The position numbers were made by a program, and so were the translations under genes. From Comamonadaceae bacterium (GTDB lineage: Bacteria; Pseudomonadota; Gammaproteobacteria; Burkholderiales; Burkholderiaceae_C), in assembly GCA_015999985.1 (NCBI GenBank), contig JAECRA010000007.1, positions 1 to 64,000 of the forward strand: a stretch of 64,000 nucleotides of DNA, written 5' to 3'. Positions 43,730 to 52,717 of the stretch are shown here, in pieces. A model generated the notes under the pieces. That model did not search any database, was not told where the DNA came from, and was given only the letters and a program-made list of their open reading frames with translations. Every line of letters begins with the position of its first letter. The first letter of the stretch is position 1.

Positions 43730-44128
43730 ATGACCCGTGCCTTTTCCCCCAAGAACCAAGCCTTGTTTGATCAAGGCTTGTCCACCCGCCGCGATGTGCT
43801 TGGATCCGAGTATGTCGATGCCGCTATCAAGAATGCGACTGATTTCAACATCGATATGCAGGAGTTGGTAACGCAGTACTGCTGGGGAGATGTGTGGAAC
43901 CGTCCTGGCCTTGACCGCAAGACACGTTCATTTCTTAACCTGGCCATGCTCACGGCATTGAACCGTCCACACGAACTCAAGCTTCATGTGCGTGGAGCCA
44001 TCAACAACGGTTTGACCAAGGAAGAGGTCAAAGAGGTGTTTCTGCAGACGGCGATCTACTGTGGAGTGCCTGCTGCCATCGACTCCTTCCGAGTTGCATC
44101 GGAAGTGTTCAAGGAAATGGAGATCTAG
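43730..44128 (+). CDS. pcaC: 4-carboxymuconolactone decarboxylase family protein
   Basis: A 132-residue AhpD-like helical protein. It closely follows PcaC: TRRDVLGSEYVDAAI, TQYCWGDVWNRPGLDRKTRS, NLAMLTALNRPHELKLHVRG, NNGLTKEEVKEVFLQTAIYC and GVPAAIDSFRVA. PcaC decarboxylates gamma-carboxymuconolactone in protocatechuate breakdown. ATG 43730 with AAGGAG upstream. It is near pcaIJ but separated by ccoG and its own direction; related decarboxylases of other lactones cannot be excluded. A long hairpin follows the stop. Confidence 0.85.
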   Translation: MTRAFSPKNQALFDQGLSTRRDVLGSEYVDAAIKNATDFNIDMQELVTQYCWGDVWNRPGLDRKTRSFLNLAMLTALNRPHELKLHVRGAINNGLTKEEVKEVFLQTAIYCGVPAAIDSFRVASEVFKEMEI

Positions 44129-44132
44129 GGAT

Positions 44133-44170
44133 GCTCGGCATAACTCGACGCGAAGAGTTATGCCGCGAGC
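44133..44170 (+). terminator. Hairpin after pcaC
   Basis: Perfect 10 bp arms GGCATAACTC (44137-44146) and GAGTTATGCC (44155-44164) with an 8-nt loop, extended outward by GCTC/GAGC after a two-base bulge. It begins just after the pcaC stop, between convergent genes. T-tract absent, so terminator function is moderate. Confidence 0.55.
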
Positions 44171-44215
44171 GTCCCTGGGGCCTAAGGCATGCTTTGCCCG
44201 GTGACGCGTACGCAA

Positions 44216-44488
44216 CTAGCTCTCAAGAACGGTGAATTTACTGCGCACAATGAGCATGCCAACATCCAGCGAGTCCTGGATCGTTGCCAACCCCTCAAGA
44301 CGTAACTGCTTTCCGTCTACGCTGAGGACCGATTGGTCAAACGCCACCGTCGTAATTTCGTCTGCAGAGCGTGCGTCAACCGCATGCACGGAAAACAAGA
44401 TTTCATCGGAGGTGCTCATTCCAAGAACCAGTAGCGTGTGCGGCACGATCTCAGGCGGTGGGTTTAGATAGACCACGCAGGGTTTCAC
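44216..44488 (-). CDS. Hypothetical protein coupled to lrgB
   Basis: A 90-residue protein of no family I recognise. The GTG start overlaps the lrgB stop (GTGA at 44485-44488), which suggests real, coupled translation. No signal peptide or membrane helix is visible; the sequence has alternating beta-like segments (LFSVHAVDARS, MLIVRSKFTVLES). Confidence 0.5.
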   Translation of the reverse strand: MKPCVVYLNPPPEIVPHTLLVLGMSTSDEILFSVHAVDARSADEITTVAFDQSVLSVDGKQLRLEGLATIQDSLDVGMLIVRSKFTVLES

Positions 44489-45180
44489 AGCAGGCCCCCG
44501 ATCAGCGGGACCAGGATGCTGGTCATCAGGGCATTGAGACCCATCGCCAGTGCGGCGAACGCAACTGCTGTCTCGCTTAACTGAACCGCGCGTGCGGTTC
44601 CAATGGCGTGAGCCGCAGCACCTAACGCAAAGCCGCGCACCATGTCGCTCTTTATGCGGAGCAGGGAGAACAATCCAGCGGATAGAACGGCTGCGGATAT
44701 GCCCGTCAATGCCACTGCTACGGCACTGAGTGAGGCCACCCCACCCATGCTTTCTGCAACAGGCATTGCCACTGGCATGGTGGCGGATTTAGGCGCGAGG
44801 GACATCATCACTTCCCATTGGGCGCCTAATAGCCATGCGATCCCGATAGCGGAAACCACAGCAGTGACTGATCCCGCCAGCACCGCCCCCAAGAGCGGCC
44901 ACCAGATGCCTCGCAGCCGTTGACGTTGAGCGTAGAGTGGCAGCGCTAGCGCAACAGTAGCTGGGCCTGCAAGCCATGAGAGCAGGGCGGTACTCTCCTT
45001 GTACATACGGTACGGTACATCCATTGCCAGCAGCGTGATCGCCACCAGCGCGGTGCCCGTGAGAATCGGAAGCAGCAGCTCCCAGCCGATACGCTGGTAC
45101 ACCCACAGAGCCAGGCTATAGGCCGTCAGCGTGAGGAGAGTCGGGGCCAGCGCTACAGCCGGCGCGTAGGCATCGATCAT
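44485..45180 (-). CDS. LrgB/CidB family membrane protein
   Basis: A 231-residue membrane protein of the LrgB/CidB/YohK family, with about seven helices and the conserved LGAQWEVMMSLAPKSATMPV, AMPVAESMGG and LGAAAHAIGTARAV blocks. LrgB acts with LrgA (holin-like) and is linked to murein hydrolase control in staphylococci and to pyruvate or glycolate transport in other organisms. ATG overlaps the LrgA stop (ATGA at 45177-45180). Confidence 0.92.
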   Translation of the reverse strand: MIDAYAPAVALAPTLLTLTAYSLALWVYQRIGWELLLPILTGTALVAITLLAMDVPYRMYKESTALLSWLAGPATVALALPLYAQRQRLRGIWWPLLGAVLAGSVTAVVSAIGIAWLLGAQWEVMMSLAPKSATMPVAMPVAESMGGVASLSAVAVALTGISAAVLSAGLFSLLRIKSDMVRGFALGAAAHAIGTARAVQLSETAVAFAALAMGLNALMTSILVPLIGGLL

Positions 45181-45578
45181 TCAACAGCTTTCTGGCGCTT
45201 CATCAGCTTTTCTAGAGTGAGCGCGGTCACCACGAGGGTGAGCGCGGCGCCCGCAATACTGGCCACGACGAACGGCAGCCAACCAGACTTCAATGCTTGA
45301 AATTGCTCCATTACGCCCACGACAGCGGGAATAAAGAACAACATCATGTGCTTCAAGAGGGGTCTGCCCGCAACTTCAGCGGCGCAAGCCAATCGGCCGA
45401 AGCGTGTCAGCACGATGAGCAGAATCACCATGCCCATGATGGCTGGAGGTATTGGCAAGGCCAGCCACTGGGCGAGTTTCCCGCCTACGAATTGCATCGC
45501 CATCAGAGCAGCGAAACCCAGCGTGAACCGCGAAATTCTCGAAGCCATTTCCCCTGTGCGCGATGATCGTTCATCCAT
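45177..45578 (-). CDS. CidA/LrgA family holin-like protein
   Basis: A 133-residue four-helix membrane protein with the family pattern LALPIPPAIMGMVILLIVLT and LKHMMLFFIPAVVGVMEQF. Partner of the overlapping lrgB. The divergent MocR-type gene starts 267 bp away and is the likely regulator. Plays a holin-like or small-metabolite-transport role in the inner membrane. Confidence 0.92.
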   Translation of the reverse strand: MDERSSRTGEMASRISRFTLGFAALMAMQFVGGKLAQWLALPIPPAIMGMVILLIVLTRFGRLACAAEVAGRPLLKHMMLFFIPAVVGVMEQFQALKSGWLPFVVASIAGAALTLVVTALTLEKLMKRQKAVE

Positions 45579-45750
45579 ATATCAGTCAGTTCATCTTGCG
45601 GGTGGAAGCCTCTTGATTCGCACCCACCCAAGCTGGAGAGTCTGCACATCCTCCTGATGCGTTTCAATGCTCAGAATTGAAAGAAAGAATCAGCTCAGAT
45701 CCGGCCGATATACTGAATAGAACGTTGGTAGAGTTCCAATCAGATAAGAG

Positions 45751-45802
45751 CGTGTTCACACTGGATTCACTCCGGGGCGGGGCTAAATTTAGTGTGGACA
45801 CG
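45751..45802. promoter_or_regulatory. Interrupted dyad between lrgA and the MocR-type gene
   Basis: Arms CGTGTTCACACT (45751-45762) and AGTGTGGACACG (45791-45802) differ by one base (G-U compatible), separated by 28 bp. Inner and outer G/C runs (45774-45783; 45803-45815) add partial symmetry. MocR/GntR regulators bind such paired half-sites in divergent promoters. Confidence 0.5.
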
Positions 45803-45844
45803 CCCTGACCCCGCCATGGTGTATTTTCAGAAGATCAAAAGAAA

Positions 45845-47254
45845 GTGAAGCGCTACGAACAATTGGCCAGTGACATCGCAGAGTCCATAGCCAATGGAAC
45901 GCTGCCCCTAGGTGCACGCCTGCCCTCCGTGCGCCAAACCTGCTCCAGCCGAGGCGTCAGCCCTTCCACCGTCTTCCAGGCCTATTACCTGCTTGAAGAT
46001 CGCGGCTTGATTCAGGCGCGGCCCCGCTCGGGTTATTTCGTGGCCAGCAGCGCATCCACCGTGCCTGAGCCCGAGTCTTCCCGGCCTAGTGGGGAGCAGC
46101 AAGATGTAGAGGTCTCCGAACTGGTATTTCAGGTGCTGGAACACATGCGCGACCGCGATCTCGCACCCTTGGGCTCGGCCTTCCCTGATCCGTCGTTATT
46201 TCCGCTCGAAAAACTGGCCATGGCGCAAAGCAAGGCTATGCGCAGGCTCGATCCGTGGCGTACGGTGGAGCATCTTTCGCCGGGCAATCCTGAGCTGCGC
46301 CGGCAGATCACTCTGCGCTACCTGGCAACTGCTTTCGCTATCGACTCCAGTGAGCTGGTCATCACCAACGGCGCTATGGAGGCTCTGAATTTGAGCCTCG
46401 AAGTAGTGACCCAGCCCGGTGATCTAGTCGCCGTGGAGTCTCCCACTTTCTATGGCGCTTTGCAGGCATTGGAGCGGCTTAACTTGCGCGCCATAGAAGT
46501 TCCCACTCACCCTCGTACTGGAGTAGACGTGTCAGCGCTTGCCTCCATTTTGGAGCGGCACCCCGTAAAGGCATGTTGGTTCATGCCTAACTTCCAGAAC
46601 CCCTTGGGCAGCCTGATGCCCGATGAAGCCAAGCAAGCCCTGGTGGAGCTGATTACAGAGCGCCAGATTCCGCTGATCGAAGATGATGTCTACGGAGAGT
46701 TGTACTTCGGAGCGCACAAGCCGCGGCCTGCCAAGGCTTGGGATACTCAAGGGCTTGTACTCCATTGCAGCTCATTTTCTAAAACGGTGGCGCCCGGTTA
46801 TCGAATTGGCTGGGTGGCCGCAGGTCGGTTTGCTGCCACTTTGGCGCGCCGCAAGCTGATGAGCTCATTGGCGGCCGCTGTGCCTTCTCAGGAAGCGTTG
46901 TCCCGTTATCTGCAGCAAGGCGGATATGACAGGCATTTGCGGCGATTGCGGCTCACATTGCTTGGAAACCGAACCGCCGCATTGCGTGCCATTGCCAAAC
47001 ACTTTCCTCCAGGAACACGGGCTTCGCCGCCTGAAGGCGGATACTTCCTTTGGATCGAACTGCCGATGAACATAGACGCGTTGGCATTGCATCGCCTGGC
47101 TCTTGCGAACCAGGTCAGTAGTGCGCCAGGGCATTTGTTTTCTGCCGATCATCGTTTTTCTCATCATCTGCGCATCAATTTCGGTCAGGCAGATGCTTCG
47201 GAGCTGGAAGCGGCGCTAGCAGTGCTGGGCAAGCTCGCAAGCTCGTTGATATAG
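45845..47254 (+). CDS. MocR-type regulator (GntR helix-turn-helix plus aminotransferase-like domain)
   Basis: A 469-residue fusion. The N-terminal GntR winged helix (residues 1-70: MKRYEQLASDIAESIANGTL, GARLPSVRQTCSSRGVSPST) is joined to a fold-type I aminotransferase-like domain (about 100-465). The PLP lysine lies in SSFSKTVAPGYRIGW, the Asp in LIEDDVYGELYFG, and the phosphate-binding arginine follows the lysine. MocR proteins use PLP as effector sensor. Start GTG 45845 has only a weak ribosome site. Divergent from lrgAB, which it probably controls. Confidence 0.92.
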   Translation: MKRYEQLASDIAESIANGTLPLGARLPSVRQTCSSRGVSPSTVFQAYYLLEDRGLIQARPRSGYFVASSASTVPEPESSRPSGEQQDVEVSELVFQVLEHMRDRDLAPLGSAFPDPSLFPLEKLAMAQSKAMRRLDPWRTVEHLSPGNPELRRQITLRYLATAFAIDSSELVITNGAMEALNLSLEVVTQPGDLVAVESPTFYGALQALERLNLRAIEVPTHPRTGVDVSALASILERHPVKACWFMPNFQNPLGSLMPDEAKQALVELITERQIPLIEDDVYGELYFGAHKPRPAKAWDTQGLVLHCSSFSKTVAPGYRIGWVAAGRFAATLARRKLMSSLAAAVPSQEALSRYLQQGGYDRHLRRLRLTLLGNRTAALRAIAKHFPPGTRASPPEGGYFLWIELPMNIDALALHRLALANQVSSAPGHLFSADHRFSHHLRINFGQADASELEAALAVLGKLASSLI

Positions 47255-47450
47255 CGCCTGGACGCAGCGGTGAACTCTGCTGAACTTGGTCATTCCAATC
47301 ACCTAGTCGACATCAAGTCCTCAGCTCTGATCCGGTAAAAAAAGCGGAATCTGCAGCTTTTCTTGGGAGCATGTGCTGTCCATAGTGAGGGTAGTCAGAA
47401 CCGGCAGATACAGCCGTCAATGTTCACCCTCACTTCTTCGTAGAAAACGC

Positions 47451-48590
47451 ATGTCCGGTGCCTCTGGGTTGTGGCCTCTTCAGTTCAAACCTACCTCGAT
47501 CCAGGCAGGCGCGGTAGGCACCGGAGCGGGTGCAAAGTCTGCCGGTTGGCTAGCGCATTTTTCAGAGACGCTCGATCAAGGTACCCCGAGTATTGATCTG
47601 CTGAGAAAATTTGCATTTGAAGGGCTGACACGCACAGGTGTCCCTGAAGCACTAGGAGGCGATGGCAGATCCTGGGCGGATACCGTTGAATCCATCGCGG
47701 AGCTGGCCCAATACTCCTTGACGGCTTCTTTCGTCCTTTGGAGCCACCGCACTTATATCGAATGCGTGGTCCGCAGCAATAACCCCGCGTTGCGTGAGCG
47801 GGAACTGCCCAAACTGCTTTCAGGTGAATGGGCTGGAGCGGTGGGTCTTTCGAATGCGATGAAGTTTGTTTGCGGGCTTGAACCCATGGAAGTGATCGCC
47901 AAACCGATATCGCGAGCCGAATCGCCGGAACACAAATGGCGCGTTAATGGCGTCCTTTCCTGGGTCACAAACGTTCGCTCCAGTGGTTTCAGCATAGCGG
48001 CGGCTGCGCAGCCTTCGGCGCCTGGGCCTGTCCCGGTCTTCGCTTTCAGGTCAGACATGCCGGGCGTTCAGCGGGGAGAGGATCTGGCGTTGATTGGGCT
48101 ACGAGGTAGCGACGTTGCAGCTGTTAGTCTGAATGATGTGCCCACGGCGGCGGAGCACCGGCTACATGACAACCTGACGGTCTGGCTTACGCAGGTTCGG
48201 CCTCAGTTCCTGGGGTTTCAGTGTGGAATGTCGATTGGTTTGGCGCGAGCCAGTATTGCAACGGCTCATGAGCGACCTGCCCGCCGAGCAATATCAGACC
48301 CTCATCTCGTCGGGCTAAGCCGTGATTTGGAAGCTGATACCGGGATCCTGTACGAGGGGTTGAACAATGGGCGGTTCAGTAGTGACCCGGCAGCCCTGTT
48401 TCGCTTGAGAATCGCTTTCGCCCGGCACGTGCAGCAAGCACTGCACCTTGAGTTGAAAGCCTGGGGCGGTCAGGCATATCTGGAAGATCAGGCCTCTGGA
48501 TTCGCCCGTCGCTGGCGGGAGTCTGCATTGATCCCCGTTATCACCCCAAGTCTCGCGCAATTGGAAATCCAATTGAGCCTGCTCAAATAG
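47451..48590 (+). CDS. Acyl-CoA dehydrogenase-like flavoprotein
   Basis: A 379-residue protein (ATG 47451) resembling the acyl-CoA dehydrogenase fold: N-terminal helices with TRTGVPEALGGDGRSWADTV, a central beta region (LSNAMKFVCG, WRVNGVLSWVTNVRSSGF) and a C-terminal helical domain with LKAWGGQAYLEDQASGFARR. The classical catalytic glutamate and CoA-binding arginine are not evident, and the FAD motif is weakly conserved, so a sulfur-acquisition or DszC-like monooxygenase, or an inactive relative, is possible. The frame extends to GTG 47373, close behind GGGAG, so the start is uncertain. No partner genes. Confidence 0.7.
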   Translation: MSGASGLWPLQFKPTSIQAGAVGTGAGAKSAGWLAHFSETLDQGTPSIDLLRKFAFEGLTRTGVPEALGGDGRSWADTVESIAELAQYSLTASFVLWSHRTYIECVVRSNNPALRERELPKLLSGEWAGAVGLSNAMKFVCGLEPMEVIAKPISRAESPEHKWRVNGVLSWVTNVRSSGFSIAAAAQPSAPGPVPVFAFRSDMPGVQRGEDLALIGLRGSDVAAVSLNDVPTAAEHRLHDNLTVWLTQVRPQFLGFQCGMSIGLARASIATAHERPARRAISDPHLVGLSRDLEADTGILYEGLNNGRFSSDPAALFRLRIAFARHVQQALHLELKAWGGQAYLEDQASGFARRWRESALIPVITPSLAQLEIQLSLLK

Positions 48591-48594
48591 AAGC

Positions 48595-48687
48595 GATGGC
48601 ACGTTCAGCCTCAACGTGGCTGGTACCAACAAGGCCATCCGAGACCCCTTGTATGAACGCATCTTGAATCTGCGTGCCCGCAAATAG
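48595..48687 (+). pseudogene. Possible C-terminal gene remnant
   Basis: A 30-codon reading, DGTFSLNVAGTNKAIRDPLY...RARK-stop, starts without ATG and has coding-like composition, right after the acyl-CoA-dehydrogenase-like gene. It looks like the 3' end of a lost gene, but the family is not recognised. Confidence 0.3.
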
Positions 48688-48721
48688 CCGCGCCATCGCC
48701 GTGGGCGACCACAAAGACACG

Positions 48722-49918
48722 TCAGGCCTTGGCGCTTTTTCTTTTTACCCACCGCCACACACCGGTCACGCAGATCAGTGCCACGAATATTCCGCTCAAA
48801 CTGATCAATAAACGTCCGGGCACGCCCAGGAGTTTCCCGGAGTGAACAGGATAAAGCCACACCAGGAAGCGATCAGAAGCTGTACCGCTGGCATATCCAA
48901 AGCGGCTGAGCAAATTGCCGGATTCGACGTCAACGAATATCTGTTCATACCGAACGCGAAAGACGTGTTCACGCAGCCCGTTTTCCTTGAAGGCTACGCG
49001 ATACAGACCTCGTGAAGCGTCATAACCCAAGTACCAATTATCATAGTCTCGCGCTTCATCTGGCAATAGCGCGCGTGCTCGTTTGAGCGCTTGCTCAGGA
49101 GAGAGTACTGGTGACTTGGCCAATGGCACTGGAGCCTTGGGTATCGTGGTGAAAGGGTGTGGCGTAATGGGGCCGAACAGGCTGACTACTGGTTTGAAAA
49201 GCTCGTTCCCGAGATTGAGGTAGATACCGGTGAATGCGGTGGACAAGGTAAGCGGCAGTACCCACAAACCGGCGGCTCTGTGCAGGTCATTGATTTTCCG
49301 AAAGCCTTTGGTTCTTCGCTTGATCTTCCACGCTGGCTTCCATCGGCTCCAGTAGCTGGCGCCCGGCTCTGATGTCTTGCTCGTTTTCAGTTTGACTGGC
49401 AGGGTGAGGTAGAGACCCGCTAAAGATAGGAGCAGCCACACCACTGCCACCGAGCCCAGCAGTTGATTTCCTATGCGGCCGGGCAGGGTAAGGCTGCGGT
49501 GAAAGCGGTTCATCCACGGCATCAGGTGAGCACGATCCCATTGCCATTCGCCCCACTGACGCGACCCAAGCACACGGCCAGTCGTGGGGTCCACGAACAG
49601 ACGATCAAACCCGATGAATGCTCGGGTGGGGCCTCCAATGGATTTCGGCTCTACGTGTACCTCGCGCGCTTGCCCTGGCTGTGTATCTAACGGCATTTGC
49701 GTCACGCGAAGCCCTGGGTCTTGATCCTCTATTCTGGCAATCAACTCATCGAGCGGTAATGCTGCCCGGGTTGTTGCCGTATGGAAAAGCTCAGGATTGA
49801 GCCAGGAATCCAGTTCGTGTTCGAACGCTATCAAGCTGCCCGAAAGGCTGCTTGTCAACAGAAAGACCGCGACACTGAGGCCGCACCAGCGGTGCAGCCT
49901 GCGGAGCAGGGCGCGCAC
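48722..49918 (-). CDS. PepSY-associated membrane protein
   Basis: A 398-residue inner-membrane protein of the PepSY_TM (PiuB-like) family, commonly linked to siderophore uptake. The first helix (MRALLRRLHRWCGLSVAVFL) carries the RxHRWxGL motif; further helices lie around 145-165 (LLGSVAVVWLLLSLAGLYL), 215-235 and 355-385, with PepSY-type periplasmic regions between. It may reduce ferric siderophore at the membrane. It starts four bases after the receptor stop and is probably its operon partner. Confidence 0.88.
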   Translation of the reverse strand: MRALLRRLHRWCGLSVAVFLLTSSLSGSLIAFEHELDSWLNPELFHTATTRAALPLDELIARIEDQDPGLRVTQMPLDTQPGQAREVHVEPKSIGGPTRAFIGFDRLFVDPTTGRVLGSRQWGEWQWDRAHLMPWMNRFHRSLTLPGRIGNQLLGSVAVVWLLLSLAGLYLTLPVKLKTSKTSEPGASYWSRWKPAWKIKRRTKGFRKINDLHRAAGLWVLPLTLSTAFTGIYLNLGNELFKPVVSLFGPITPHPFTTIPKAPVPLAKSPVLSPEQALKRARALLPDEARDYDNWYLGYDASRGLYRVAFKENGLREHVFRVRYEQIFVDVESGNLLSRFGYASGTASDRFLVWLYPVHSGKLLGVPGRLLISLSGIFVALICVTGVWRWVKRKSAKA

Positions 49919-49922
49919 CCGA

Positions 49923-52421
49923 TCACCAAACGTGCGTGTAGCTGATTTTCAGCACAGCGCCTGCCGCCGGGAGGCGGCTGGTGTTGTTATTGCTTCTGAG
50001 AAGTTGGCTGTAGAGTGGGTAATAGTGGCGATTGAACAAGTTTTCAATACCGAACGAAAGCCGGTTCTTTGAGTCGATCTTCCATTGGCTGATCAGGTCC
50101 ACCGTGGTGTAGCCCTGGGTGTCGTATCGGCCGAAACTTGTTTTCCCGTCCAGGCGGTAATCCTTGGATGCGTAGGAAGTCGCCTGGACGCGATGGCTCC
50201 AACGTGCGTTCGGTCTGTATTCCACATATGCCGTCAATTTCAGCGGAGGAATCCGGAAGCCGGTCATGCTTTGGTAGTTGCTCGCGGTCTGCAACAGTTC
50301 GCGACCCTTCATCCAGGTGAGAGTACCCCCAAGACTCCAGTGATCGTCTGTGCTGAAGTAGTCCAGACCAGCTTCCAATCCGTGTATCTTTTCTTTGGTG
50401 CGCAGCAGCGTAAGTCCGTTATTGAAGCTTTGAACGGCTCCCAGAGTGGATTGAGATTGGAAGACGCTCAGGTTCGCCTGGACGTTGTTGAATTTCCCGC
50501 GCCAGCCGAGTTCGAAGGTGTTGGTCTTGATGGGTTGAAGATTGGAGTTGCCTAAGTCAAATCCAAGTGTGGCGTTGCGCACCACTACTCCAATATCGGG
50601 CAACTCGAAGCCTTGACTGTAGGAGGCATAGAACTCCTGGCGTTTGACTGGCGTGAACACGGTACCCAGGTTGAACGTCGATGAACCATACTTGACCGTA
50701 CCTCCGGCGATGGACTGGGGATTAGGCAACTTCGATTGAGAGAGCGGCGTGAAGTCATTGAAGCGCGCTTCTGCCCGGTCATAGCGCGCGCCGCCTTCAA
50801 GAGACCATTTTTCGTTGAACTTATGCTGCAACTGCGCAAAGCCGCCAAAACTGCTGGTGGTAATGGGCGGCATGTAGATCAAGCGGCCTGTTTTGTTGAA
50901 GACGAGGCCACCGCTGGCGTCATATGCCTTGGGGTCGAACACGTCAATGGGCATGTCCGTGCGTTCATGGTTGAAGTCAGCGCCCCAGATGAGCAAGGTT
51001 TTCTTGTCTTGCCCCAGCGGAGTCTTGATGGTGAGTCGGCCGCCGAATACTTTTGAGTTCTGCATGGCCTGATCGATATTGGCGCCACGCACGGGAACCG
51101 CGCGCGCATCGAAAGGCGAAAACCGGGTGAAGAAATCCCTGTCATAGAGTTGCGCGGCGAGCGTGCTTCCTCCGATGTCTCGGTTCTCATAATCCAGACC
51201 AAGCAAAGTGTTCTTGATCTGATTCTGATCAGCAAGCTGCAGCCCTTTTATAGGGCGGGCTGCAGCGGTGCCCGCCGGCAAGCGAGCCACGGAGGGATCG
51301 GAGGCGTAGCGGGTGTCCTGATCGGCGTTGTAGTGGCTGGCAGAGAGTTGCAGCCGCTGGTTGGCATCCATCTTGAGGCCCACCTTTGCGGAGGCGTTAT
51401 ACACATTGGAGTCAAACAAATCGCCTTGGCTGGGCTCGGGTGCAATACGGTCGCCCTTGGCATCAAATGAGCCGCCAATTCGCCGGCCACCTACGCTGAA
51501 CGAGTAGTCGAGCTTGTCGTTTCCACCTGAGAGATAGTGCTGAACTTCACCGCCAAGGCCCGAACCTCCCAGCCTGGAGAGTGGGCTCACGCCGGTCACA
51601 GTGGTTTCGGCCTTGGGCTCGCCTGAGGGCTTTTTCGTTTGAATGGCAATGATGCCGCCTGCTGCGCCACTGCCGTAGATGGCGCTACTGCCGCGCAACA
51701 CTTCTATCTGCTCAATATCTGCAGGGTTGACGTTAGCCAGATTTCTGGATGAGTCACGGTTGGTGTTGAGGGGAATGCCATCGATCAGCACCAACATGTT
51801 GCGGCCGCGAAGCGTTTGCCCATAGTCGGTGATGGTATGGCTGGAGTCCGCCATACCTGGAACCATTTTGCTGAGCATGGTGGCAAGACTGTCTGAGCCT
51901 TGTCTGAGCTGCTGAATCTCCTCTTCCTCCAGGACGGTGACCTGTCTTGCAGGTGCTGTCAGGTTGTTCTGCGTACGCGCAGTAACCGTTACTGTGGCCA
52001 ACTGCCCGACTTCACCCGGTTCGGTGATTGAGGACGATTCGTCATTGGCTACTTTTGATGCTGGTATTAGCCGCAGCCCGTATCCGCCGCCGCTCAAGGG
52101 GACAGCTTGCAAGCCCGTGCCTGCCAGGAGCGCGACCAAGCCACTGGCTACATTGAATTCGCCCTTCAACCCCGGGCTGGATTTGCCTTGGGCCAGGCTG
52201 CTCGAAGCCGCGAGATGAATACCTGATTCAGCCGAAAATCGCGTGAGTGCGAATGGGAGCGGCCCCGAGGGAATGTCATAGGTCCGCACGGTGGATGGAG
52301 CGGTCTGCGCATGCGCAGGAGACGTTATCGACAAGAATGAGCTGCTTGCCAGCGCGATGTGCAGGGCAGTTGCAATAGGTCGCAAGGCGAAGGCAACGCA
52401 GGAGTGAGAACCACGAAGCAT
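49923..52421 (-). CDS. TonB-dependent siderophore receptor with STN signalling domain (FecA-like)
   Basis: An 832-residue outer-membrane receptor starting at ATG 52421 (a TTG 18 bp further is possible). The signal peptide ends SPAHAQT; a secretin/TonB N-terminal domain follows (YDIPSGPLPFALTRFSAESG to GLQAVPLSGGGYGLRL), then the TonB box region LATVTVTARTQ, the plug (LVLIDGIPLNTNRDSSRN, EVLRGSSAIYGSGAAGGIIA) and a 22-strand barrel ending YTHVW with the terminal aromatic. The STN domain signals to the FecR/FecI pair encoded upstream when ligand is bound. The siderophore is unknown; catecholate/citrate/hydroxamate cannot be told apart from sequence. Confidence 0.93.
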   Translation of the reverse strand: MLRGSHSCVAFALRPIATALHIALASSSFLSITSPAHAQTAPSTVRTYDIPSGPLPFALTRFSAESGIHLAASSSLAQGKSSPGLKGEFNVASGLVALLAGTGLQAVPLSGGGYGLRLIPASKVANDESSSITEPGEVGQLATVTVTARTQNNLTAPARQVTVLEEEEIQQLRQGSDSLATMLSKMVPGMADSSHTITDYGQTLRGRNMLVLIDGIPLNTNRDSSRNLANVNPADIEQIEVLRGSSAIYGSGAAGGIIAIQTKKPSGEPKAETTVTGVSPLSRLGGSGLGGEVQHYLSGGNDKLDYSFSVGGRRIGGSFDAKGDRIAPEPSQGDLFDSNVYNASAKVGLKMDANQRLQLSASHYNADQDTRYASDPSVARLPAGTAAARPIKGLQLADQNQIKNTLLGLDYENRDIGGSTLAAQLYDRDFFTRFSPFDARAVPVRGANIDQAMQNSKVFGGRLTIKTPLGQDKKTLLIWGADFNHERTDMPIDVFDPKAYDASGGLVFNKTGRLIYMPPITTSSFGGFAQLQHKFNEKWSLEGGARYDRAEARFNDFTPLSQSKLPNPQSIAGGTVKYGSSTFNLGTVFTPVKRQEFYASYSQGFELPDIGVVVRNATLGFDLGNSNLQPIKTNTFELGWRGKFNNVQANLSVFQSQSTLGAVQSFNNGLTLLRTKEKIHGLEAGLDYFSTDDHWSLGGTLTWMKGRELLQTASNYQSMTGFRIPPLKLTAYVEYRPNARWSHRVQATSYASKDYRLDGKTSFGRYDTQGYTTVDLISQWKIDSKNRLSFGIENLFNRHYYPLYSQLLRSNNNTSRLPAAGAVLKISYTHVW

Positions 52422-52443
52422 GGTGATGGTCTTGATCAAGAAA

Positions 52444-52472
52444 TGTGGAGAAATGGCGAGCGCCTCATTTCC
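52444..52472 (-). promoter_or_regulatory. Candidate FecI-type promoter of the receptor gene
   Basis: On the minus strand GGAAAT (52472-52467) is followed after 17 bp by TCCACA (52449-52444), matching the E. coli FecI promoter (GGAAAT-N17-TCCTTT type). Transcription would start near 52437, 16 bp before the ATG at 52421. Confidence 0.5.
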
Positions 52473-52552
52473 TGCATCGAACTGGCTGCCTGCTATGCGG
52501 TGGCTGTCGCTCTTGGATGTGGCCCTCTCTCACTAGGTAAATCAGCCGAGAT

Positions 52553-52584
52553 TAAAAAAGCGGAACCACTTCCGCATTTTTTTT
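52553..52584. terminator. Bidirectional terminator between fecR and the receptor gene
   Basis: A 6 bp stem GCGGAA/TTCCGC (52560-52565/52570-52575) with a 4-nt loop is flanked by A6 on one side and T8 on the other. It lies in the 296 bp between fecR and the receptor gene and would end fecIR transcription, so the receptor needs its own promoter. Confidence 0.75.
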
Positions 52585-52717
52585 CAAACTTTCCTTGGAG
52601 TTGGTTTCTTTGCCAACGTCCTCCATCCGTGGATGGGCCGGCGGTGAGACTGGCAGGCGGTAGCGCGGGAGCATCAAGTAAAGGTGAGACGCTCCCCGGA
52701 AGCGCGTACCCACGGGA

